The translations under genes and the position numbers were made by a program. A stretch of 6,985 nucleotides of DNA from Cypionkella sp. Its GTDB lineage: Bacteria > Pseudomonadota > Alphaproteobacteria > Rhodobacterales > Rhodobacteraceae. Where the stretch lies: NCBI GenBank assembly GCA_018063485.1, contig JAGPBG010000113.1, forward strand, positions 1 through 6,985, read 5' to 3'. The notes beneath the pieces are model-generated. The model was given only the letters and a program-made list of their open reading frames with translations. It was not told the DNA's origin and searched no databases. Shown piece after piece: positions 1-6,916 of the stretch (its first letter is position 1; each line of letters starts with the position of its first letter).

Positions 1-1
1 G

Positions 2-649
2 CGCCGATATGGGCTGACCGAAGCCGATTTTGCCGTGACCGATCTGGCGGTGGAAATGCTCTATCTGGTTGAGGCAAAAACAGCGGTGATGGATGAGTTG
101 CGCCATCTGAATCGGCGCTTGCAAGGGGCGAAATCTGCGGCCGAAGAACAGGCGCTGACCGATGCGCTGACCCGGTTGCGCAACCGACGTGCCCTGGATT
201 TGCAGCTTTCTGCCCTGATCTCGCAGGGGGTGGGTTTTGGCGTGATGCATATTGACCTTGATTATTTCAAGCAGGTCAATGACCGGTTGGGCCATGCTGC
301 GGGCGACCATGTCTTGCGCGAAGTGGCGTCGGTGTTGCTGGCGCACACACGCACCAGTGACACAGTGGCGCGGGTGGGGGGGGATGAGTTCGTGATCCTT
401 TTGCCCGGCCTTTGCGAAGCGGCGGTGTTGGGCCAGATTGCGCGCAGGATCATTGACCATTTGGCCGAACCGATCGGGTTTGAGGGGCAGATGTGCCAGA
501 TTTCCGCCTCGATCGGGATGACTGTCTCAACCTTTTACCCGGCGGCAGATGCTGACCGAATGCTGTGCGATGCCGACAATGCGCTATATGCGTCAAAACA
601 CGCGGGCCGCGGCGTGGCACTGTTTTTCGATCCGGCGATGACAGATTAG
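2..649 (+). CDS. Diguanylate cyclase (GGDEF domain), 3' part of the gene
   Basis: This protein should make cyclic di-GMP from two GTP molecules. The frame is open from base 2 with no stop, so the gene begins left of the window; the GTG at position 35 is an internal valine codon, not a supported start. About 215 residues are visible. A charged helical stretch leads into the usual GGDEF opening DALTRLRNRRAL. Next come the metal and substrate segment DLDYFKQVNDRLGHAAGD, the inhibitory-site motif RTSD (350-361), the signature GGDEF (377-391), and the end motif DNALYASKHAGR. RTSD lies exactly five residues before GGDEF, the spacing of a product-inhibition I-site. Catalytic and feedback sites are therefore both intact, and an active enzyme is expected. 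The sensory N-terminus is not visible, so the signal is unknown. It is probably transcribed separately from the sox genes, from which it is separated by 122 bases. Confidence 0.93.
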   Translation, partial: RRYGLTEADFAVTDLAVEMLYLVEAKTAVMDELRHLNRRLQGAKSAAEEQALTDALTRLRNRRALDLQLSALISQGVGFGVMHIDLDYFKQVNDRLGHAAGDHVLREVASVLLAHTRTSDTVARVGGDEFVILLPGLCEAAVLGQIARRIIDHLAEPIGFEGQMCQISASIGMTVSTFYPAADADRMLCDADNALYASKHAGRGVALFFDPAMTD

Positions 650-736
650 CCCTGCACCTTCCAAAGGTGCGGCTTGCGACACCCGTTGTCGCAGATGGTG
701 AAGCCTGCGTGAGCGCAGTTGAATATTCCCCCAAAA

Positions 737-753
737 GCGGGTTTGATCCCCGC
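737..753 (+). repeat. 5-bp stem, 7-base loop hairpin next to the soxB ribosome binding site
   Basis: The stem is GCGGG (737-741) with CCCGC (749-753), closing the 7-base loop TTTGATC. It resembles a tRNA T-arm, but the C normally found at the third loop position is T. A run of five C (728-732) on its left could pair with the run of five G (763-767) of the ribosome binding site on its right, enclosing the hairpin and hiding that site. This is a base-pairing possibility, not a demonstrated structure. Confidence 0.5.
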
Positions 754-760
754 ACAAGAT

Positions 761-767
761 AAGGGGG
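761..767 (+). promoter_or_regulatory. Ribosome binding site of soxB
   Basis: AAGGGGG lies just upstream of the ATG at 772 and is a strong purine-rich Shine-Dalgarno match, about 5 bases from the start codon. It supports the ATG at 772 as the soxB start and is the G run that could be masked by the C run at 728-732. Confidence 0.75.
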
Positions 768-771
768 CGTC

Positions 772-2022
772 ATGCGCTATTCCGGCTTCAAGGTGATCAA
801 AGAGGGTTTGTTTGGCAACAAGGGCTGGGCACCAGCCTGGCGCGAGCCTGAGCCGAAATCCGAATATGACGTGATAATCATCGGCGGCGGCGGGCATGGG
901 CTGTCAACAGCGTATTATCTGGCGAAAAACCACGGCATTACCAATGTCGCGGTGCTTGAAAAGGGGTATCTGGGCGGCGGCAATGTGGGCCGCAACACCA
1001 CAATCGTGCGCGCAAATTACTTTCTTCCGGGCAATTCCGAGTTTTACAGCCATTCGCTGAAACTCTGGGAAGGGCTTGAGGCCGAGTTGAATTATAACGT
1101 CATGCATTCGCAGCGCGGACAGTTGATCCTGTTTCATTCCGACGGGCAGCGCGATGCGGCGGCGCGGCGCGGCAATGCGATGATCAATCAGGGTGATGAT
1201 GCAGAGCTTTGGAGCCGCGATCAGGTGCGCGAGGAAATCCCCTATCTGGATTTCGAGCAGGGCCGCTTTCCGATCTACGGCGGGTTGATGCACCGGCGGG
1301 GCGGGTCTGCGCGCCATGATGCGGTGGCCTGGGGCTATGCGCGCGGGGCCGACAGCCGTGGGGTTGATCTGATTCAGAACTGTGAAGTCACGGGAATTGA
1401 TATCGAAAACGGCGTGGTCAAGGGGGTGCAAACCTCGCGTGGCGCAATCCGGGCCAAGAAAGTGGCGATTATTGTGGCCGGGCGGTCAAGTCAGGTGGCT
1501 GCGATGGCGGGGATGCGGTTGCCGATTGAAAGCCATGTCTTGCAGGCCTTTGTGACCGAAGGGTTAAAGCCGGTGATTGATCATGTGATCAGCTTTGGCA
1601 TGGGGCATTTCTATATCAGCCAATCGGACAAGGGCGGCCTGGTCTTTGGCGGCGACATTGATTTTTATGCCAGCTATGCAGCGCGGGGGAACCTGCCGAT
1701 GGTTGAGCATGTCATGGAGGCCGGGATGACCTTGATGCCAATGATCGGGCGGGCCAAGGTGCTGCGATCCTGGGGCGGGATCATGGATATGACACCGGAC
1801 GGCAGCCCGATTATCGACAAAACCTATGTCGAGGGGCTGTTTGTGGATGCCGGCTGGAACTACGGCGGCTTCAAGGCGGTGCCGGCGAGTGGTTGGTGCA
1901 TGGCGCATCTGATGGCAACGGGGCAAAGCCACGAGGTCGCGGCGCGTTACCGTCTGGACCGGTTCAAAACCGGCCATATCATCGACGAAGAAGGCACCGG
2001 CAGCCAACATAACCTGCATTGA
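772..2022 (+). CDS. soxB: Sarcosine oxidase, heterotetrameric type, subunit beta
   Basis: This is the catalytic subunit, which oxidises the N-methyl group of sarcosine or a related secondary amine and passes electrons to oxygen. At 416 residues it is full length for the family. The N-terminus has the Rossmann dinucleotide motif IIGGGGHGLSTAYYLA (about 36-51), followed by VLEKG and GRNTTIVRANY. RHDAVAWGYARG carries His182 (codon 1315-1317), which matches the histidine that binds FMN covalently in characterised enzymes (His173 there). Near the C-terminus DGSPIID and GWNYGGFKAVPASG form the conserved flavin-binding closure. The start follows a strong ribosome binding site. The gene is followed after 12 bases by soxD, as in classical soxBDA operons. 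It acts in the cytoplasm; there is no signal peptide. The GWNYGGFKA segment differs from the GWGTGGFKA I recall from classical enzymes, so the substrate is less certain than the family. Confidence 0.95.
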   Translation: MRYSGFKVIKEGLFGNKGWAPAWREPEPKSEYDVIIIGGGGHGLSTAYYLAKNHGITNVAVLEKGYLGGGNVGRNTTIVRANYFLPGNSEFYSHSLKLWEGLEAELNYNVMHSQRGQLILFHSDGQRDAAARRGNAMINQGDDAELWSRDQVREEIPYLDFEQGRFPIYGGLMHRRGGSARHDAVAWGYARGADSRGVDLIQNCEVTGIDIENGVVKGVQTSRGAIRAKKVAIIVAGRSSQVAAMAGMRLPIESHVLQAFVTEGLKPVIDHVISFGMGHFYISQSDKGGLVFGGDIDFYASYAARGNLPMVEHVMEAGMTLMPMIGRAKVLRSWGGIMDMTPDGSPIIDKTYVEGLFVDAGWNYGGFKAVPASGWCMAHLMATGQSHEVAARYRLDRFKTGHIIDEEGTGSQHNLH

Positions 2023-2027
2023 AGGGG
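2022..2027 (+). promoter_or_regulatory. Ribosome binding site of soxD
   Basis: AAGGGG begins on the last base of the soxB stop codon and lies 7 bases before the soxD ATG at 2035. This fixes the soxD start and implies closely linked translation of soxB and soxD. Confidence 0.7.
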
Positions 2028-2034
2028 ATCAGCT

Positions 2035-2307
2035 ATGCGTATTCCATGCCCCTTGTGTGGCAGCCGTGATCGGCGGGAGTTCTACTACTACGGGACGGAT
2101 GTTTATCTGAACCGGCCCGAGCCCGGCAGTGATGCGGCGGCTTGGGATGAATATCTGCACTTGCGAGACAACCCTGCGGGGGTAACGCGCGATCTTTGGT
2201 ATCATGAGACGGGGTGTTCTTCGTGGCTGATCGTGACGCGCAACACCGTGACGCATGAGGTGATGGGGGCGAAGCTGGTCGCCGGTCGGAAAGGGGCCGC
2301 GAAATGA
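2035..2307 (+). CDS. soxD: Sarcosine oxidase, heterotetrameric type, subunit delta
   Basis: This small zinc-binding subunit of the sarcosine oxidase complex is 90 residues long, normal for the family. It opens with MRIPCPLCGSRD, giving Cys5 and Cys8, and later has WYHETGCSSW, giving His57 and Cys61. This C-x2-C plus H-x3-C arrangement matches the zinc ligands known from the delta subunit structure. Other family marks are the acidic and aromatic middle (DEYLHLRDNPAG), the tryptophan-rich segment after it, and the ending WLIVTRNTVTHEV. It has a structural role and no catalytic centre of its own. The ATG at 2035 is preceded by AAGGGG. Its stop overlaps the soxA start by four bases (ATGA), a normal sign of translational coupling. 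Confidence 0.95.
   Translation: MRIPCPLCGSRDRREFYYYGTDVYLNRPEPGSDAAAWDEYLHLRDNPAGVTRDLWYHETGCSSWLIVTRNTVTHEVMGAKLVAGRKGAAK
2291..2296 (+). promoter_or_regulatory. Ribosome binding site of soxA
   Basis: AAGGGG lies inside the end of soxD, 7 bases before the soxA ATG at 2304. It supports the overlapping ATGA junction as the true start of soxA. Confidence 0.65.
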
Positions 2308-5225
2308 GGGTAGAGGGCAAGGGCTTGATCGACCGCAACGCGCCGGTGTCGTTTCAGTTCGATGGCAAAAGCTATTTCGGATTTCAGGGCGATACTCTGG
2401 CCTCGGCCCTTTTGGCCAATGGGGTCAAGATTGTTGGGCGCAGTTTCAAATACCACCGTCCGCGTGGGGTGCTGACGGCTGGCTCGGAAGAACCGAATGC
2501 GATGATGGAAATCATCGGCAAGGGCAATCAGACGCCCAATGTGAGGGCCACGGCGCAGGAGCTTTTTGATGGCTTGGTGGCGCGCAGCCAGAACCGCTGG
2601 CCCAGCCTGCGGTTCGATATCCTGTCCCTGAATGATCTGGCATCACCCTTTCTAAGTGCCGGTTTCTATTATAAAACATTCATGTGGCCGCGTACATCTT
2701 GGGAACGGCTTTATGAACCGATCATCCGCCGCGCAGCGGGGCTTGGCAGCCTGTCGGGCAATCATGACGAGGGGCATTGTGAAAAGGCCTATGCGTTTTG
2801 CGATGTCTTGGTGGTGGGCTCTGGTCCGGCGGGGCTGATGGCGGCACTGGTGGCGGCGCGCAGCGGTGCGGATGTGATCTTGGCCGAGGAGGACTGCCGA
2901 TTTGGCGGGCGTTTGATCGCTGACGGTGGCGATCTTGATGGCAAGCCTGCATTGGACTGGGTGGATGCGGCGATTGCCGAGTTGAAGGCCCTGCCGAATG
3001 TGCGCCTGATGAAGCGAACCACGGTTACGGGGGCCTATGACGGTAACACCTATTCTGCGGTGGAGCGGGTGGGGTTGCACCGCGCGCCGCGCGCAGATCT
3101 ACCGCGCGAGTGTTTCTGGCGGATTGTGGCCCGCCAGACCATACTGGCGGCAGGGGCCCTGGAACGCTCGATTGCGTTTCCTGACAATGACCGCCCTGGC
3201 ATCATGATGGCGGGGGCCCTGCGAGCCTATCTCAACCGGTATGGCGTTGTGCCGGGCAAGAAGGTGACGGTGTTTGCCAATAATGACTCGGCGCGCGCCA
3301 CCGCCCGGCAGTTGATCGCGGCGGGGGTTGAGGTGGTGGCGGTGCTCGACAGCCGCCCCGATGCTTCAAGCATCGAAGATTGCCCGGTTTATCTGGGGGC
3401 AGAGATTACCGCCACCACGGGGCGGCATGGGTTGAAATCCGTTTCGGGTCGCCATGCGGCTGGGGAGTTTTTGATCGAAACGGATTGCCTTGGGGTCTCT
3501 GGCGGCTGGAATCCGATGGTGCATTTGACTTGCCATATGAACGGGCGGCCTAGATGGGAGGCGTCGATTGCGGCGTTTGTGCCAATGGCCAATTCCGTGC
3601 CGGGGTTGGCAGCGGCGGGGGCTGCGAATGGGGCATTCTCGACTTTGGGCTGTCTGCGCGAGGGGCAAGCGGCTGGTGAGGCGGCGTGCAAGGCGCTGGG
3701 CTTGCAGGCCGTTACGGCAGATGTTCCAACGGCTGAGGGTAATCCCTATGCCATCACGGCGCTGTGGCAGATTGAGGGGAAGGGCCGGGCTTGGCTCGAT
3801 TTTGCCAATGATGTGACGACCAAGGACGTTAAACTGGCGGCGCAAGAGGGCTTCCGCTCGGTCGAGCACATGAAGCGCTATACCACCCAAGGCATGGCGC
3901 CAGATCAGGGCAAGAACTCGAATATCGGGGCGCTGGCGGTTTTGGCGGATGCGACCGGAAAGGGAATTCCTGAAACCGGAACCACCACTTACCGCCCGCC
4001 ATTCGTGCCTACCTCGATTGCCGTCATGGGGGCGGGCGGGCGCGGGTCGGGCTTTGCGCCGCAGCGGTTCTTGACAAGCGATCAGGCCAGCCGCGACCGG
4101 GGTGCGCCGATGATCGAGGCGGGGTTGTGGTATCGGCCAAGCTATTTCCCCAAACCGGGCGAGACCACTTGGCGCGAGTCTTGCGACCGTGAGGTGAATA
4201 TGGTGCGCGGGGCGGTCGGGGTGGCCGATGTCTCGACTTTGGGCAAGATCGACATTCAGGGGAAAGACGCTGCGCGGTTTCTGGATTTTGTCTATACGAA
4301 TACATTCAGCACTTTGCCGCTGGGGCGCGTTCGTTATGGTTTGATGCTGCGTGAGGACGGGCATGTGCTGGATGATGGCACCACGGCGCGGCTGGGCGAG
4401 AATCACTATCTGATGACCACCACCACTGCGGCGGCCGGTCTGGTGATGCGCCACCTCGATTTTGTGCAGCAGGCGTTTTGTTCCGATTGGGATCTGCGCT
4501 TCATTTCGGTGACAGAATCCTGGGCGCAATTTGCGATTGCCGGTCCGATGGCGCGCGATTTGCTGAATTCGATGCTGGATGCGCCTTTGGGCGATTTCCC
4601 GTTCATGGCCGTGGGTCAGGTGCGGATTGGTGGCGTCAAGGCGCGGCTGTTCCGCATCAGTTTTTCAGGCGAGGTGGGGTATGAGATCGCGGTGCCGACG
4701 CGCTACGGCGAGGCGCTGTTCCGCGATCTGTTGGCGCGAGCCGAAACCATGGGCGGCGGCGCTTATGGCATGGAGGCGCTGAATGTCTTGCGGATCGAGA
4801 AAGGCTTTATCACTCATGCAGAGATCCATGGGCGGGTGACGGCTTTCGATATCGGCATGGAAAAGATGGTATCGGCCAAGAAGGATTGCATCGGCAAGGA
4901 TGCGGCGGCTCGGCCCGGAATGTTGGGGCCAGAGCGCGATCAACTGGTGGGGATCAGGCCTTTGGGCGAAGAAAGCCTGACGTCGGGCGCGCATCTTTTC
5001 GTGCCAGGTGAAGAGATGAACCGGGTGAACTCAAACGGTTACACCACTTCGGTGGGCTATTCCCCGACATTCGAGAAATATCTCGCACTGGGGTTCTTGC
5101 GGAATGGCCGCGCCCGGATGGGGCAGCGGATCCGGGTGGTTGACCGGCTGCGCAGCGTCGATGTGTTGTGTGAAATCTGTGATCCTGTGTTCTATGATAG
5201 GGATGGGGAGAAGCTGCGTGCCTGA
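2304..5225 (+). CDS. soxA: Sarcosine oxidase, heterotetrameric type, subunit alpha
   Basis: This large subunit carries the dinucleotide-binding region and transfers the one-carbon unit to tetrahydrofolate, giving 5,10-methylene-tetrahydrofolate. At 973 residues it is full length. Residues 1-100 form the N-terminal Fer2-like domain with GRSFKYHRPRG (45-55); it has no cysteine before residue 159, so no iron-sulfur cluster is expected there. FMWP is at 126-129. The pyridine nucleotide-disulfide oxidoreductase-like region starts with VLVVGSGPAGLMAA (168-181) and runs to the AAAGAANGAFSTLGCLREG area (437-454). The linker resembles the SoxA A3 domain (to about 600). From about 610 the C-terminus is an aminomethyltransferase (GCV_T) fold with DDGTTARL (690-697) and FSGEVGYEIAVP (787-798). 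Residues 831-846 read IEKGFITHAEIHGRVT, whereas the classical SoxA I recall has GFIIVGQDTDGT there. It may therefore belong to the SoxA-like branch common in Rhodobacterales, with a substrate not proven to be sarcosine. Confidence 0.94.
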   Translation: MRVEGKGLIDRNAPVSFQFDGKSYFGFQGDTLASALLANGVKIVGRSFKYHRPRGVLTAGSEEPNAMMEIIGKGNQTPNVRATAQELFDGLVARSQNRWPSLRFDILSLNDLASPFLSAGFYYKTFMWPRTSWERLYEPIIRRAAGLGSLSGNHDEGHCEKAYAFCDVLVVGSGPAGLMAALVAARSGADVILAEEDCRFGGRLIADGGDLDGKPALDWVDAAIAELKALPNVRLMKRTTVTGAYDGNTYSAVERVGLHRAPRADLPRECFWRIVARQTILAAGALERSIAFPDNDRPGIMMAGALRAYLNRYGVVPGKKVTVFANNDSARATARQLIAAGVEVVAVLDSRPDASSIEDCPVYLGAEITATTGRHGLKSVSGRHAAGEFLIETDCLGVSGGWNPMVHLTCHMNGRPRWEASIAAFVPMANSVPGLAAAGAANGAFSTLGCLREGQAAGEAACKALGLQAVTADVPTAEGNPYAITALWQIEGKGRAWLDFANDVTTKDVKLAAQEGFRSVEHMKRYTTQGMAPDQGKNSNIGALAVLADATGKGIPETGTTTYRPPFVPTSIAVMGAGGRGSGFAPQRFLTSDQASRDRGAPMIEAGLWYRPSYFPKPGETTWRESCDREVNMVRGAVGVADVSTLGKIDIQGKDAARFLDFVYTNTFSTLPLGRVRYGLMLREDGHVLDDGTTARLGENHYLMTTTTAAAGLVMRHLDFVQQAFCSDWDLRFISVTESWAQFAIAGPMARDLLNSMLDAPLGDFPFMAVGQVRIGGVKARLFRISFSGEVGYEIAVPTRYGEALFRDLLARAETMGGGAYGMEALNVLRIEKGFITHAEIHGRVTAFDIGMEKMVSAKKDCIGKDAAARPGMLGPERDQLVGIRPLGEESLTSGAHLFVPGEEMNRVNSNGYTTSVGYSPTFEKYLALGFLRNGRARMGQRIRVVDRLRSVDVLCEICDPVFYDRDGEKLRA
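5205..5210 (+). promoter_or_regulatory. Ribosome binding site of soxG, deciding a GTG start
   Basis: GGGGAG lies inside the end of soxA, 7 bases before the GTG at 5218. It supports that GTG over the in-frame ATGs at 5194 and 5203, because the ATG at 5203 overlaps the site itself. Confidence 0.6.
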
Positions 5226-5766
5226 ACTCATTGCAAAAACCGCGCTTTTCGGGCGGGCGCCGCTCACTCTAGCAAATACCGAATTGGCGGAAGTCGATCA
5301 CGGGGTGATTACCTCCATCGCTGTGCTGCCGGGACTGGGAAAGGCGGTGGACAAGATGCTGAAACCACTGGGGTTCAGTTTTCCCAATCCCAACAGTTTC
5401 ACCGTGAAGGCAGCGGCGATGCTGGTCTGGACCGGCAGGGATCAGGCGTTTTTGATCGGGGCCGATGCTCCGGCTCTTGGCGACGCTGCGGCGGTCACCG
5501 ATCAGTCGGGCGGCTGGGTGAGCCTGCGGCTTGCGGGTCCGCAGGCCGAAGCGGCATTGATGCGCCATGTGCCGATGGATTTGCGGGCAGCGGCGTTCCC
5601 GGTGGGCATGGCGGCACGCGCACCTTTGAATCACATGCAGATGATCTTGTTGCGCCTGGCGGCTGATGAGTTTCGCGTGATGGTCTTTCGCTCCATGGCG
5701 CGCACGGCTTGGCATGAAATCGAAATGGCGCTGCGCACTTTGGCGGCACGCGCCAAGGTGGCGTGA
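5218..5766 (+). CDS. soxG: Sarcosine oxidase, heterotetrameric type, subunit gamma
   Basis: This is the gamma subunit of the complex. Its fold is related to the folate-binding GCV_T and YgfZ proteins, and it contributes to assembly around the flavin and folate sites. With the GTG start it is 182 residues, normal for the family, and opens PELIAKTALFGRAPL. Recognisable family segments are EVDHGVITSIAVLPG (about 25-39), VTDQSGGWVSLRLAG in the middle and EFRVMVFRSMARTAWHEIE near the C-terminus. The frame also stays open to an ATG at 5104, which would add 38 residues lying wholly within soxA; that extension is unlikely. The start overlaps the end of soxA by eight bases, and the stop overlaps the start of the M20 hydrolase gene, so translation is probably coupled on both sides. 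Subunit gamma is the least conserved subunit, but gene order makes the call firm. Confidence 0.92.
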   Translation: MPELIAKTALFGRAPLTLANTELAEVDHGVITSIAVLPGLGKAVDKMLKPLGFSFPNPNSFTVKAAAMLVWTGRDQAFLIGADAPALGDAAAVTDQSGGWVSLRLAGPQAEAALMRHVPMDLRAAAFPVGMAARAPLNHMQMILLRLAADEFRVMVFRSMARTAWHEIEMALRTLAARAKVA

Positions 5767-6914
5767 TGCTGACGAATTCGGATGTGGCCGAACTGACCGA
5801 ATGGCGGCGGATGTTGCATCGGTTCCCTGAGGTGTCGCGCGAAGAGGTGGAAACGGCGCGGCAGGTGGTGGCGGCGCTTGGGCCGTTGAAACCCGATCAT
5901 GTGGTGACCGGTTTGGGTGGTCATGGGGTGGCTGCGGTGTTTGAGGGGGCCGAGGCGGGGCCTTCGGTGCTGTTTCGCTCCGAGATCGACGCGCTGCCCA
6001 TTCAGGAGCTGTCGGATGCGGCGCACCGGTCTACCATTTCAGGCAAAGGGCATTTGTGCGGGCATGACGGGCATACAACCATTCTGATGGGGCTGGCGCG
6101 GTTGTTGTCGCGCAAACGCCCGGCCAAGGGACGGGTGATCTTGATGTTTCAGCCCGCCGAAGAGGATGGCTCGGGCGCGGCGGCGGTAACTGCTGATCCG
6201 GCTTTTGCGCCCCTGCGTCCCGATTGGGCGTTTTCGCTGCACAATATGCCAGGGCTGGCCTTTGGGCGATCGCGCTTGAAAGCGGGGGTGGTGAATTACG
6301 CCAGTGTGGGGATGAAGATAGCACTCTCGGGCAAAACCTCGCACGCGTCCGAGCCCGAAAAGGGCGTCTCGCCGGCGCTTGCAGTGGCGCGGATCATTCC
6401 GGCGCTGGGCGCGCTGGGGCCGGGGGGCGTGTTGTCAGATGAGTTTCGCCTAACCACGGTAACCCATGTGCGGATGGGCGAGCCCGCGTTTGGGATTGCG
6501 CCCGGATATGCCGAGATCTGGGTGACCTTGCGCGCGGCGCGCGATGACCGGATGGCGGCTTTGCGGGCGGCTGCCGAGACGTTGGCGCAAGATGAGGCAC
6601 AGGCGGCGGGTCTGAACATGGCCTTCAGCTATGATGATGATTTCGCGGCCTCGGTGAATGATCCAGACGCTACCGCGATCATGGAACATGCAATGGAGGT
6701 GCTGGGCATGGCCTATGATGACAAAGATTTGCCGATGCGTGGGTCTGAGGATTTCGGGCGATTTGGCCATGGTGGCACCCGATCGGCCATGATGTTTCTG
6801 GGGGCGGGGGTAGAAACGCCCGCCTTGCACAACCCCGACTACGACTTTCCCGACAGCCTGATCCCGATGGGCACCCATCTTTTCCACCAAATCGCGCGCG
6901 ATTTATTGGGTTAA
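5766..6914 (+). CDS. M20D-family metallo-amidohydrolase (hippurate hydrolase / N-acyl amino acid hydrolase type)
   Basis: This enzyme should hydrolyse the amide bond of an N-acyl amino acid or similar conjugate using a two-metal centre. At 382 residues it is full length. Family motifs appear in order: RRMLHRFPEVS (14-24), FRSEIDALPIQE (70-81), CGHDGH (98-103), MFQPAEEDGSGA (127-138), FSLHNMPG (156-163), GKTSHASEPEKG (189-200), RGSEDFG (325-331) and ALHNPDYDF (353-361). The predicted metal ligands Cys98, His100, Glu133, His159 and His355 are all present. There is no signal peptide, so it acts in the cytoplasm. The ATG at 5766 overlaps the last base of the soxG stop (TGATG) and has AAGG seven bases upstream (5755-5758). 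The GTG at 5763, one codon earlier, is too near that site. The position suggests co-transcription with sox and a substrate releasing sarcosine, glycine or another amino acid, but sequence alone cannot name it. Confidence 0.92.
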   Translation: MLTNSDVAELTEWRRMLHRFPEVSREEVETARQVVAALGPLKPDHVVTGLGGHGVAAVFEGAEAGPSVLFRSEIDALPIQELSDAAHRSTISGKGHLCGHDGHTTILMGLARLLSRKRPAKGRVILMFQPAEEDGSGAAAVTADPAFAPLRPDWAFSLHNMPGLAFGRSRLKAGVVNYASVGMKIALSGKTSHASEPEKGVSPALAVARIIPALGALGPGGVLSDEFRLTTVTHVRMGEPAFGIAPGYAEIWVTLRAARDDRMAALRAAAETLAQDEAQAAGLNMAFSYDDDFAASVNDPDATAIMEHAMEVLGMAYDDKDLPMRGSEDFGRFGHGGTRSAMMFLGAGVETPALHNPDYDFPDSLIPMGTHLFHQIARDLLG

Positions 6915-6916
6915 GC

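Larger units (their letters stand above)
650..771 (+). promoter_or_regulatory. Hairpin-rich intergenic leader before soxB
   Basis: The gap of 122 bases contains a run of perfect inverted repeats. The first is GCACCTT/AAGGTGC at 654-670, with a 3-base loop. The second is TGCGACA/TGTCGCA at 675-693, with a 5-base loop. It can be enclosed by GGCTT (671-675) pairing with AAGCC (701-705), if base 675 is shared. The third is CTGCG/CGCAG at 705-718. The fourth is GCGGG/CCCGC at 737-753. A palindrome GAATATTC lies at 721-728. None is followed by a T run on the + strand, so no intrinsic terminator is supported. The density of repeats suggests a structured 5' leader of the sox mRNA, but I recognise no known riboswitch class. 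Some of the repeats could instead be protein operators. The transcription start is unknown. Confidence 0.5.

Noticed and set aside
35..37. GTG as start codon of the GGDEF protein.
   Set aside because: The frame stays open to the left edge, there is no ribosome binding site before it, and the helical lead-in continues upstream.
654..670. Intrinsic terminator for the GGDEF gene.
   Set aside because: The stem is perfect, but it is followed by GGCTTGCG with no T run.
719..747. Promoter for soxB with TTGAAT (719-724), a 17-base spacer and TTTGAT (742-747).
   Set aside because: Both boxes match four of six positions, but the -10 lacks the conserved second-position A and lies in the hairpin loop. 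It is too weak to list, though if real it would exclude most of the leader from the transcript.
654..753. A tRNA gene: the hairpin at 654-670 can be drawn as an anticodon arm with CCA in the loop, and 737-753 looks like a T-arm.
   Set aside because: The two arms are about 65 bases apart, no D-arm or 7-bp acceptor stem can be drawn, the T-loop lacks its conserved C, and no CCA end follows.
733..753. Intrinsic terminator on the minus strand: the 737-753 hairpin is followed by TTTT when read on that strand.
   Set aside because: The stem has only 5 bp and the T run only four bases, and there is no minus-strand gene for it to serve.
565..762. Small + strand frame ending at the soxB ribosome binding site, possibly a leader peptide (65 codons, or 31 from a GTG at 667).
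   Set aside because: It begins inside the GGDEF gene, has no ribosome binding site at either start, and its composition looks like a chance frame.
3366..4529. A 387-codon open frame on the minus strand inside soxA.
   Set aside because: It lies opposite a well-conserved gene, resembles no family, and is rich in Arg, His and Pro as expected for the complement of GC-rich coding DNA.
772..5766. Sulfur-oxidation Sox system, because of the gene names.
   Set aside because: The proteins are flavin and folate amine oxidase subunits; no cytochrome, thiosulfate-binding or molybdenum motifs are present.
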